A DNA stretch of 8,265 nt, taken from NCBI GenBank assembly GCA_903917505.1, contig CAIXAY010000524.1, positions 1 through 8,265 on the forward strand. Reading direction: 5' to 3'. The notes under the pieces were generated by a model. That model saw only the letters and a list, made by a program, of their open reading frames with translations. It was not told where the DNA came from and searched no databases. This document shows, piece after piece, positions 1-5,923 of the stretch (position 1 is its first letter; every line of letters starts with the position of its first letter). Source of the stretch: an uncultured beta proteobacterium. GTDB taxonomy: Bacteria > Pseudomonadota > Gammaproteobacteria > Burkholderiales > Rhodocyclaceae. The position numbers and the translations under genes are program-made.

Positions 1-529
1 GCCGCAGTTCCTTGCGCACCTTGGCGTCGAGCGCACCAAACGGCTCGTCGAGCAAGAGGATGCGCGGCTCGATGGCGAGTGCACGCGCCAGCGCGATGCG
101 CTGGCGCTGGCCGCCGGAAAGCTGCGACGGAAAACGCTCGGCCAGCCAGTCGAGCTGGACGAGCTTCAGCAGGTCCATGACGCGGCGCCGAATTTCGGCT
201 TCCGGCGGGCGCACCTGCCTGGCCTTGACGCGCAGCCCGAAAGCGACGTTCTCGAATACCGACATATGCCGGAACAGCGCGTAGTGCTGGAAAACGAAAC
301 CGACCTTGCGCTCGCGTGCGTGCAGGTGGCTGGCTTCCTCGCCGGCGAATTTCACCTGCCCGGAATCGGCGGTTTCCATGCCGGCGATGATGCGCAGCAG
401 GGTCGTCTTGCCGCAGCCGGAAGGCCCGAGCAGGGCGACGAGTTCGCCGGTCGGGATGGTCAGATCGATGCCGTCGAGCGCGACGAAATTGCCGAAGCGC
501 TTGCCGACGCCGCAAATTTCGATGCTCAT
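1..529 (-). CDS. cysA: Sulfate/thiosulfate ABC transporter ATP-binding protein CysA (partial, N-terminal 176 residues)
   Basis: This is the cytoplasmic ATPase that powers sulfate/thiosulfate import through the CysT-CysW channel. Translating the minus strand from the ATG at 529-527 gives an open frame to the window edge. The protein starts [20 protein letters not shown]. Visible motifs are Walker [10 protein letters not shown] (about residues 35-43), a Q-loop in [11 protein letters not shown], the ABC signature LSGGQRQR, Walker B ILLLDEP and the D-loop ALDAKVR, so the nucleotide-binding core looks intact. The start overlaps the cysW stop as ATGA, and an AAGG Shine-Dalgarno lies 7 nt upstream (complement of 537-540). 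The C-terminal part, including any TOBE-type regulatory domain, is outside the window. Its position as last gene after two CysTW permeases makes the CysA assignment strong; on the ATPase domain alone it could be confused with other CysA/PotA/MalK-type ATPases. Confidence 0.95.
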   Translation of the reverse strand, partial: MSIEICGVGKRFGNFVALDGIDLTIPTGELVALLGPSGCGKTTLLRIIAGMETADSGQVKFAGEEASHLHARERKVGFVFQHYALFRHMSVFENVAFGLRVKARQVRPPEAEIRRRVMDLLKLVQLDWLAERFPSQLSGGQRQRIALARALAIEPRILLLDEPFGALDAKVRKELR

Positions 530-1404
530 GATGTTGCCTTTTCGGTGGGTAGCACGTTGTCGAGCATTTCGGTTTCCTTGCGCATCTGCCATTCGACGAG
601 CGTCTTGGCGACCAGCGTGACCAGCGCGAGCAGCGCCAGCACCGAGGCCGAGGCGAAGGAGCCGATGGAGTTGTATTCGTTGTAGAGAATTTCGACGTGC
701 AGCGGCAGGGTGTTGGTCTCGCCGCGGATATGGCCGGAGACCACCGACACCGCGCCGAACTCGCCCATCGCGCGGGCGTTGGCGAGGATGACGCCGTAGA
801 GCAGGCCCCACTTGATGTTCGGCAGGGTGACCCGGAAGAACATCTGCCAGGCGTTGGCGCCGAGCGATATGGCGGCTTCTTCCTCTTCCTTGCCCTGTGC
901 CTGCATCAGCGGAATCAGCTCGCGCGCGACGAAGGGGAAGGTGATGAACAGCGTGACGATGACCATGCCCGGCAAGGCGAAAACGACCTTGATGTCGTGC
1001 GCCGCGAGCCAGGCGCCGAAGATCCCCTGGGCGCCGAAAATCAGCAGGAAGACCAGGCCGACGACGACCGGCGAAACGGCGAAAGGCAGGTCGATCAGCG
1101 TGATCAGCAGGCTCTTGCCGCGGAAGTCGAACTTGGCGATCGCCCAGGCGGCGGCGACGCCGAAGCACACGTTGAACGGCAGAACGACCACGGCGATGAA
1201 CACGGTCAACCGGATCGCATAGAGCGTTTCCGGATCGCGCAAGGCCGCGACATAGGCCGACCAGCCGCCGGCCAGCGCCTGAAAAAAAACTGCGAACAGC
1301 GGCAGGGCGAGAAAGAGAAAGAGGAATGCCAGGCCGCTGGCGGTCAGCGCCAGGCGCACCCAGCGCGGTTCGGCGTTGGCCTTGCGCAGTGCCGGGCCGC
1401 TCAT
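526..1404 (-). CDS. cysW: Sulfate ABC transporter permease CysW
   Basis: This 292-residue inner-membrane permease is one of the two channel subunits of the sulfate/thiosulfate importer. About six hydrophobic segments are visible, roughly at residues 20-42, 65-90, 100-124, 141-163, 198-222 and 250-270. The cytoplasmic EAA loop that docks on CysA lies at about 174-195 ([20 protein letters not shown], then TLP). The following stretch [19 protein letters not shown] is typical of CysW. The ATG start at 1404-1402 overlaps the cysT stop (ATGA) and its own stop overlaps the cysA start the same way. No strong Shine-Dalgarno precedes it, so translation probably depends on coupling from cysT. The length fits the family. 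The split between CysT and CysW rests on order and motif style and is quite secure. Confidence 0.95.
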   Translation of the reverse strand: MSGPALRKANAEPRWVRLALTASGLAFLFLFLALPLFAVFFQALAGGWSAYVAALRDPETLYAIRLTVFIAVVVLPFNVCFGVAAAWAIAKFDFRGKSLLITLIDLPFAVSPVVVGLVFLLIFGAQGIFGAWLAAHDIKVVFALPGMVIVTLFITFPFVARELIPLMQAQGKEEEEAAISLGANAWQMFFRVTLPNIKWGLLYGVILANARAMGEFGAVSVVSGHIRGETNTLPLHVEILYNEYNSIGSFASASVLALLALVTLVAKTLVEWQMRKETEMLDNVLPTEKATS

Positions 1405-2258
1405 GGCGCGAGCGCCGGCGAGTCGTGGCCAAGGCGGCCGCCGCTCTGATCACGGCTTGCCGCCCACCATTGCAGGGCATTGACACCGAGCAGCAGCACG
1501 AAGGAAATGATGAGCATCACGCAGGCCAGCGCGCTCGCCCCGATGACTTCGTACTGCTCGAGCTTGGAGATTATGAGCAGCGGCGTGATTTCCGAAATCA
1601 GCGGCATGTTGCCGGCGATGAAAATGACCGAACCGTACTCGCCGATGGCGCGCGAAAAAGCCAAGGTGAAGCCGGTCAGCAGCGCCGGCGCGATCCCGGG
1701 CAGCAGCACGCGGCTGAAGGTCTGCCAGCGCGAGGCACCGAGCGTCGCCGCCGCTTCCTCGATTTCCGGCTCGATGTCGGCGATCACCGGCTGCAGCGTG
1801 CGCACGACGAAAGGCAGGCCGATGAAAGTCAAAGCGACGACGATGCCGAGCGGCGTGAACGCCACCTTGATGCCGAGCGGTTCGAGCAACTGGCCGATCC
1901 AGCCGTTGCCGGCATAGAGCGTGGCCAGCGTGATGCCGGCGACCGAGGTCGGCAGCGCGAACGGCAGATCGACCAGCGAATCGACGAGGCGCTTGCCGCG
2001 AAACGGGTAGCGCACCAGCACCCAGGCGACGATCAGCCCGAAGACGGCGTTGATCATCGCGGCGAGCAGCGAAGCGCCGAAGGTCACGCGATACGAAGCG
2101 AGCGCCCGCTCGCCGCTGGCGATAGCCCAAAACTCTCCGAGGCTCAGCGAACTCGACTTGAACAGCAGGCCGGAGAGCGGCAGCAGGATGAGCAGCGACA
2201 GATACACCAGGGTGCAGCCGAGCGACAGCCCGAAGCCGGGAAGGACGCGTTTGTTCAT
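1401..2258 (-). CDS. cysT: Sulfate ABC transporter permease CysT (CysU)
   Basis: This 285-residue inner-membrane permease is the partner of CysW in the sulfate/thiosulfate importer. The protein begins [20 protein letters not shown], with a first membrane segment at about residues 10-33. Further segments lie near 60-84, 95-118, 135-155, 190-215 and 238-262. The EAA loop is at about 167-187 ([18 protein letters not shown], then LLP), followed by [17 protein letters not shown], a strong CysT-type motif. The frame is open further upstream, to an ATG at 2369, but that would overlap sbp by 86 bp and add a charged tail unlike the family. The ATG at 2258-2256, 25 nt after the sbp stop, is therefore preferred. 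No clear Shine-Dalgarno is present. The C-terminal tail ([19 protein letters not shown]) is hydrophilic and overlaps the cysW start. Confidence 0.94.
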   Translation of the reverse strand: MNKRVLPGFGLSLGCTLVYLSLLILLPLSGLLFKSSSLSLGEFWAIASGERALASYRVTFGASLLAAMINAVFGLIVAWVLVRYPFRGKRLVDSLVDLPFALPTSVAGITLATLYAGNGWIGQLLEPLGIKVAFTPLGIVVALTFIGLPFVVRTLQPVIADIEPEIEEAAATLGASRWQTFSRVLLPGIAPALLTGFTLAFSRAIGEYGSVIFIAGNMPLISEITPLLIISKLEQYEVIGASALACVMLIISFVLLLGVNALQWWAASRDQSGGRLGHDSPALAP

Positions 2259-2283
2259 GATGCGGAGATCGCGATCGGTCGCT

Positions 2284-3282
2284 TCACTTGCTCTGATAGA
2301 TCTGGTCGAAGGTGCCGCCATCGCGGAAGTGCGTCGGCGTCGCCTTGGCCCAGCCGCCGAAAACTTCATCGACGGTGAAGGTCTTGATCGGCGGAAACTG
2401 CGTTGCGTATTTCTTGAGCAGTTCGGGGTCGCGCGGGCGCAGGTAGTTGTCGGCGGCGTTCTGCTGCCCTTCCTTCGACCACAGATAATCGAGGTAGGCC
2501 TGCGCCAGCTTGCGCGTTCCTTTCTTGTCGACGACTTTGTCTACGATGGCCACCGGGAACTCGGCGAGAATCGATTGCGAAGGATAAACGACGTCGAACT
2601 CGCCCTTGCCGAATTCCTTGGCGATCAACTCGGCTTCACTCTCGAAGGAGACGAGCACGTCGCCGATCTTGCGCTGCATGAAGGTCGTCGTCGCGTCGCG
2701 TCCGCCAGACGCGAACAGCGGCGCGTTTTTGAGCAGGCGGGCGACGAAGTCCTGCGCGCTCTTGTCGTTGCCGCCGGGCTGCCTGAGCGCATAGCCCCAG
2801 GCAGCGAGGTAGGAATAGCGGCCATTGCCGGTGTTCTTCGGGTGCGGCAGGATCACCTGGATTCCGGGCTTGACGAGGTCCGACCAGTCCTGCAGCGCTT
2901 TCGGATTACCCTTGCGCACGATGAAGACCATCGTCGAGGTGTAAGGCGAAGCGTTGTTGGGAAACTTCCGGGCGTAATCCTTGGCGACCAGTCCTTTTTC
3001 AGCGAGGAAATCGACGTCGGAGGCCTGGTTCATCGTCACCACATCGGCCTCGAGTCCGTCGGCGACTGCGCGCACCTGCTTGCTCGAACCGGCGTGCGAT
3101 TGTTTGAGTTCGACCGATTCCCCGGTCTTGGCCTTCCAGTACTTCTGGAACAAGGGGTTATAGTCCTTGTAGAAATCGCGGGCGACATCGTAGGATACGT
3201 TGAGCAGGCTGGTCTCGGCGAAGGCCGGCCAAGTGATGGTGGCAACGATGAGCAGCAACAGTTTGCGGATTGATGGCGACAT
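2284..3282 (-). CDS. sbp: Periplasmic sulfate/thiosulfate-binding protein
   Basis: This 332-residue periplasmic solute-binding protein captures sulfate (or thiosulfate) and delivers it to CysT-CysW. The N-terminus is a clear Sec signal peptide: a basic start (MSPSIRK), a hydrophobic core (LLLLIVATITW) and a likely cleavage after AFA at residue 22. Family motifs include LNVSYDVARDFYKDYN (27-42), QSHAGSSKQ (61-69), PKNTGNGRYSYLAAWGYAL (148-166), GGRDATTTFMQRKIGDVL (193-210) and YLRPRDPE (280-287). The DVVTMNQASDVD stretch (80-91) departs from the more usual DVVTLALAYDID as I recall it. AGGAG lies 5 nt before the ATG. It is the first gene of the operon, transcribed toward cysTWA. Sulfate-preferring Sbp and thiosulfate-preferring CysP cannot be separated with confidence from sequence alone. 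Confidence 0.93.
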   Translation of the reverse strand: MSPSIRKLLLLIVATITWPAFAETSLLNVSYDVARDFYKDYNPLFQKYWKAKTGESVELKQSHAGSSKQVRAVADGLEADVVTMNQASDVDFLAEKGLVAKDYARKFPNNASPYTSTMVFIVRKGNPKALQDWSDLVKPGIQVILPHPKNTGNGRYSYLAAWGYALRQPGGNDKSAQDFVARLLKNAPLFASGGRDATTTFMQRKIGDVLVSFESEAELIAKEFGKGEFDVVYPSQSILAEFPVAIVDKVVDKKGTRKLAQAYLDYLWSKEGQQNAADNYLRPRDPELLKKYATQFPPIKTFTVDEVFGGWAKATPTHFRDGGTFDQIYQSK

Positions 3283-3287
3283 TCAAG

Positions 3288-3292
3288 CTCCT
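3288..3292 (-). promoter_or_regulatory. Ribosome binding site of sbp
   Basis: The minus strand reads AGGAG, five bases before the ATG at 3282-3280. It is the strongest Shine-Dalgarno seen in this operon, while cysT and cysW have weak or no sites. It supports the chosen sbp start. Confidence 0.75.
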
Positions 3293-3325
3293 GGGCGGGC
3301 CGCGACACGGCGAACGGAAGCCGCA

Positions 3326-3353
3326 ACTATAAGCGAGACGCATAGAACACCAA
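3326..3353 (-). promoter_or_regulatory. Predicted sigma-70 promoter of the sbp-cysTWA operon
   Basis: Read on the minus strand, TTGGTG (complement of 3348-3353) and TATAGT (complement of 3326-3331) are separated by 16 bp. The -10 matches 5 of 6 consensus bases and the -35 only 3 of 6, as expected for a promoter that needs an activator. Transcription would start near 3319, leaving a leader of about 37 nt before the sbp ATG. This is a prediction from sequence only. Confidence 0.5.
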
Positions 3354-3363
3354 AGCGCGTTTG

Positions 3364-3392
3364 TTTATTAGGTTATGCATAGATCGAATAAA
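3364..3392. promoter_or_regulatory. Nested palindrome, candidate LysR-type (CysB) operator
   Basis: TTTATT (3364-3369) and AATAAA (3387-3392) form a perfect 6-bp inverted repeat with a 17-bp spacer. The spacer contains the 8-bp palindrome TATGCATA (3374-3381), nearly on the same axis. This AT-rich block stands out from the GC-rich surroundings. Its centre is about 59 bp upstream of the predicted sbp transcription start, where LysR-family activators normally bind. CysB, the LysR-type activator of sulfate assimilation, is the obvious candidate, but no regulator gene is in the window and the assignment is inference. Confidence 0.4.
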
Positions 3393-3499
3393 GAATCGGC
3401 GCAGCCGATCATCGGAACGATAGTGCGCGGGCGGACTCAAATCTCCGCTCGGCCACGGTGAAACCCGGCCTGCCGGCAATTGATTCGGATCGAGAATAC

Positions 3500-4483
3500 A
3501 TGCCGCTGAACGCCGAGCCTCCCGCCAACGCCGATCCATTCAATGGCCGGCGTTATAACGCCTACAACGATTGGGTCAAGCGGGCGCACGGCGGCCGCTG
3601 GCAGAAAGTGTCGATCGATGCGGGTTTCACCTGCCCAAACCGCGACGGATCGCTGGGCGTCGGCGGATGCAGCTTCTGCAACAACGATGGCTTCACGCCG
3701 AGCTACCTGCGCGAAGAGCGCGACATTGCCGCCCAGATCGATACCGGTATCGCCTTCATGCGGCGGCGCTATCCCGACAGCAAGGGATTTCTCGCCTACT
3801 TCCAGAGCTATTCGAACACCTATGATGACCTCGACCGGCTGAAGACGCTCTACGAGAGGGCGCTGGCGCACCCGGGCATTTCAGGCATCGTCATCGGCAC
3901 GCGCCCGGACTGTCTGCCGGATGCGACGCTCGATTATCTTGCCGAGCTGTCGACGCGCACGATGCTGGAACTCGAAATAGGCATCGAATCGTGCAACGAC
4001 GAGGTGCTGCGCGAATGCCTGCGCGGACACGATTTCGCTTGTGCAGAGGACGCTATCCGCCGCGCTGCGCGTCGCGGCCTCTTCATCACCGGCCACCTGC
4101 TGCTCGGTTTGCCGCTGGAAACCGCGCACAGCCTCGTCGACGGCGCCAAGGCCCTGGCCCGCTTGCCGCTCGATGCGCTCAAGTTCCACCAGCTCCAGAT
4201 CCTGCGCGGCACCCGCCTCGCCAATCAGTATCGGGCCGACCCCGAGAGCGTGCCGCTGCTGAACCCGGAAACTTATCTCGACGCCGTCATCGACGTCCTC
4301 GAACACCTTCCGCCGGACATCAAGATCCAGCGCCTGGGCAGCGAGGTGCCGCCGGCCGTGCGCGTTTCGCCCGATTGGGGAATGCGCCTGGCAAAATTCC
4401 AGGCGCGCCTCGAAGAACGCCTGCAGGCGCGCGATACCCGGCAGGGACGCTTTTTCGGCGGAAAGGCGCAAGCTGGCAACTAA
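3500..4483 (+). CDS. TIGR01212-family radical SAM protein (YhcC-like)
   Basis: This 327-residue predicted radical SAM enzyme resembles the YhcC family, whose substrate is not established. The [4Fe-4S]-binding cysteines are C45, C57 and C60 (CPNRDGSLGVGGCSFC). The unusual C-x11-C-x2-C spacing and the preceding QKVSIDAGFTCPNRDG are hallmarks of this family. Other conserved blocks are YFQSYSNTY (100-108), IGTRPDC (132-138), LELEIGIESCND (156-167), HLLLGLPLET (199-208) and KFHQLQILRGT (228-238). The ATG at 3500 is preferred because the conserved RYNAYNDW block follows after 18 residues, as in the family. A GTG at 3458 in the same frame would add 14 residues of non-conserved sequence. It is transcribed divergently from the sulfate operon with about 217 bp between the starts. 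I found no convincing plus-strand promoter in that gap. Family membership is firm; the exact function is unknown. Confidence 0.92.
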   Translation: MPLNAEPPANADPFNGRRYNAYNDWVKRAHGGRWQKVSIDAGFTCPNRDGSLGVGGCSFCNNDGFTPSYLREERDIAAQIDTGIAFMRRRYPDSKGFLAYFQSYSNTYDDLDRLKTLYERALAHPGISGIVIGTRPDCLPDATLDYLAELSTRTMLELEIGIESCNDEVLRECLRGHDFACAEDAIRRAARRGLFITGHLLLGLPLETAHSLVDGAKALARLPLDALKFHQLQILRGTRLANQYRADPESVPLLNPETYLDAVIDVLEHLPPDIKIQRLGSEVPPAVRVSPDWGMRLAKFQARLEERLQARDTRQGRFFGGKAQAGN

Positions 4484-4497
4484 GTTCCGGGCGCATG

Positions 4498-4514
4498 GTC
4501 GGATTCGAACCGGC
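4498..4514 (-). other. T-arm-like hairpin downstream of the radical SAM gene
   Basis: On the minus strand GCCGG-TTCGAAT-CCGAC forms a 5-bp stem (one G·T wobble on the plus strand) with a seven-base loop matching a tRNA T-loop. It sits 14 bp past the stop of the radical SAM gene. A flanking imperfect inverted repeat, TTCCGGGC at 4485-4492 and GCCCGGGAA at 4551-4559, encloses a tRNA-sized 75-nt segment. No anticodon arm or D-arm can be built inside it and there is no CCA at the expected place, so it is not called a tRNA. It may be chance, a remnant, or a weak terminator. Confidence 0.3.
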
Positions 4515-4570
4515 GGGCTTTTCATGGCACGGCGCGATGGCGAACGGCAGGCCCGGGAATCGATATGTCG

Positions 4571-4599
4571 CTGTCACTTCGGCGAAATTCCGATATTAT
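4571..4599 (+). promoter_or_regulatory. Predicted sigma-70 promoter of the cyclase-like/FHA gene
   Basis: CTGTCA (4571-4576) and TATTAT (4594-4599) are separated by an optimal 17 bp. The -35 matches 4 of 6 and the -10 matches 5 of 6 consensus bases. The predicted start near 4606 would leave a leader of about 44 nt before the ATG at 4650. The surrounding 4561-4645 segment is distinctly more AT-rich than its neighbours, which fits a promoter region. Confidence 0.5.
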
Positions 4600-4649
4600 G
4601 CAATTCGGGGGCAACAAGTTTTTCGTAACCAATACCTTAGATAATCGCC

Positions 4650-5531
4650 ATGAACAAAAAGCGAAGCAAGTATGAAGTCCATGCCGAAATCGACATCAGC
4701 GGGAGTGCTTCGGCGGAATTCGACGATGCCAAGGCCGGTCGCCCGATCGAGCGCCGGCTCAATCGCATGGAGCGGGTTGTCGCCGCCTATGGCGGCGAGG
4801 TCGATACGCGCCTGGCCAACGGTCTGCAGATTGCGTTCGAGACGGCTGACGCGGCGATCCTGGGCGCCCGTGAAATGCAACAGCGCTGCGCCGTATTGCC
4901 CCAGTTGTCGGGAATCCGGCTGGCATTGCGCATCGGCGTCCACGAAGGCATCGTGCAGCAGCGCTCGGAAGACAATGTCGATGGCGCGCGGGCGAACGCC
5001 GCGCTGCTGGCCGTCGCCGACGACGGCATCGTCGCGTCGGCGGCCGTGATCGCCTCCCTCAACCCCGAACTGCGCAAACTTGCCCAGCCTCTCGGTGATT
5101 TGCCCGCGCCAGTGACGGCGAAAAGAATCGATTGGCGCCGCGAGATCTCGTCGGCCGCCTATGGCGGCGAAGCCTTGCGGACGGCGAAAGGCGGGGCCCG
5201 CCCGACGGGTTCCTACCTGGTCCTTCACCTCGGGCTAAAGACGCTCGAATTGACGCAGGACAATCCGGAAGCCACCGTCGGTCGCGATCCGCTGAACGAT
5301 CTGGTTCTTGTTGACGATTACGTATCGCGAAACCACTGCCGGATCGAGCGGCGCTTCGATTGCATCGTGCTCACCGACTCAAGCACCAATGGCACCTGCG
5401 TGACGCCCGACAACGGCGTCGAGCTGCTCGTCAAGAACGACTCGGTCGTCCTGCGCGGCAAAGGCCTGCTGTTCTTCGGCCGCCTGTGCAATGGCGAGCG
5501 GCGCGGCGGCGTCAGTTACGAAGCCTACTGA
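4650..5531 (+). CDS. Degenerate class III adenylate/guanylate cyclase domain fused to FHA domain
   Basis: This is a 293-residue cytoplasmic protein with no signal peptide or membrane segment. Residues about 8-160 resemble a class III nucleotide cyclase domain: IDISGS carries the first metal Asp (D15), MERVVAAYGGEV, FETADAAILGAREMQQR and ALRIGVHEG follow in the family order. The second metal Asp position is N57 (LANGLQIAF where IGDxxxxAF is expected). Gapless alignment of VDGARANAALLAVADDG to the usual GDxVNxAARLxxLA block puts R114 at the conserved Asn and A118 at the conserved Arg, so catalysis is unlikely. Residues about 190-285 form an FHA domain with GRDPLND (211-217), SRNHC (226-230) and TNGT (246-249), the residues that bind phosphothreonine. 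A short linker joins the two. No strong Shine-Dalgarno is seen. The protein probably links a phosphorylated partner to a regulatory, non-catalytic cyclase fold; the partner is unknown and no kinase gene is nearby. Confidence 0.85.
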   Translation: MNKKRSKYEVHAEIDISGSASAEFDDAKAGRPIERRLNRMERVVAAYGGEVDTRLANGLQIAFETADAAILGAREMQQRCAVLPQLSGIRLALRIGVHEGIVQQRSEDNVDGARANAALLAVADDGIVASAAVIASLNPELRKLAQPLGDLPAPVTAKRIDWRREISSAAYGGEALRTAKGGARPTGSYLVLHLGLKTLELTQDNPEATVGRDPLNDLVLVDDYVSRNHCRIERRFDCIVLTDSSTNGTCVTPDNGVELLVKNDSVVLRGKGLLFFGRLCNGERRGGVSYEAY

Positions 5532-5763
5532 GCGCCGGCCGCCGCGTCGGCGCAGACCAGGCGCCGCGCGCCAATCCTGAAAGCGCCGAGGCGCATTCGT
5601 GAGCGTGCGCATCGCATGCGATCGGCTTGCCGCAGGCCTTTCGACGGCGCGGTCGGGGCGGATGGACTTACGGTCCACTATTGCCATTTTGGCGCCGAGC
5701 GATCATGATTCGGGCGAGTGTGGTGGCGGTCGGTGCGCGACCAACGAAGGAAACGGTGAACAA
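5532..5763. other. Intergenic stretch with no supported gene
   Basis: Short open frames exist here on both strands, but none has a family motif, a good ribosome binding site or coding-like composition. The segment starts with GC-rich inverted pieces just after the FHA gene stop (GGCGC at 5560-5564 among others), without a following T-run, so no intrinsic terminator is claimed. I see nothing else of note before the REP-like element that begins near 5766. Confidence 0.5.
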
Positions 5764-5765
5764 GT

Positions 5766-5850
5766 CGTCACGCCGGCGCAAGCCGGTGTCCAATGCCCAG
5801 GCCTGCTGGCTTTTCATTCCCGCGGGTCAGATTCCGGCTTTCGCCGGAAT
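5766..5850. repeat. REP-like composite repeat (two hairpins)
   Basis: Two small hairpins are separated by about 42 bp. The first runs 5771-5788 (CGCCGGC, loop GCAA, GCCGGTG). The second runs 5831-5850 (ATTCCGGC, loop TTTC, GCCGGAAT) with a perfect 8-bp stem. The left end CGTCACGCCGGC matches the arm CGTCATTCCGGC of the hairpin at 7187-7214 at 10 of 12 positions, and the second hairpin shares its 8-bp arms exactly with that hairpin. This style of dispersed palindrome is common between genes in many proteobacteria. Its usual false translations (PAQAGVQ, DSGFRRNG) appear here, so small open frames through it should not be taken as genes. Confidence 0.75.
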
Positions 5851-5882
5851 GGCGATGCAGGCTTGATCAGCGCTTCCCCGAT

Positions 5883-5911
5883 TTGAAAAAACCGAAGCCT
5901 GTCTATTTAAC
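5883..5911 (+). promoter_or_regulatory. Weak candidate promoter of the UxaE-like gene
   Basis: TTGAAA (5883-5888, 5 of 6 consensus) is followed after 17 bp by TTTAAC (5906-5911, 4 of 6). If used, transcription would begin only a few bases before the ATG at 5924, giving a very short leader. The AT-rich patch 5881-5911 is the only one ahead of the gene, but the call is tentative. Confidence 0.3.
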
Positions 5912-5923
5912 TTGGGAACAATC

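Noticed and set aside
697..2378. Long plus-strand open frames (697-1449 and 1326-2378) rich in Arg, Asp, Gln and Glu.
   Set aside because: They are antisense to cysW and cysT. Hydrophobic membrane codons read backwards give this charged composition.
2050..3273. A 407-codon plus-strand open frame over sbp and the start of cysT.
   Set aside because: It is antisense to sbp, which has a signal peptide, a good ribosome binding site and family motifs; the plus-strand frame has none of these.
3458..3499. Upstream GTG start for the radical SAM gene.
   Set aside because: It adds 14 residues with no resemblance to the family and has no convincing Shine-Dalgarno; the ATG at 3500 gives a length closer to the family.
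4485..4575. A possible tRNA gene on the minus strand, suggested by GGTTCGAATCC.
   Set aside because: Only the T-arm can be formed. No anticodon arm, D-arm, correct acceptor junction or CCA is present.
5532..5575. Intrinsic terminator after the FHA gene.
   Set aside because: GC-rich inverted pieces are present, but no run of T follows them.
5599..5886. Small plus-strand open frame of 95 codons before the UxaE-like gene.
   Set aside because: Its second half translates the REP-like repeat (PAQAGVQ, DSGFRRNG), a well-known source of false proteins; the first half matches nothing I recognise.
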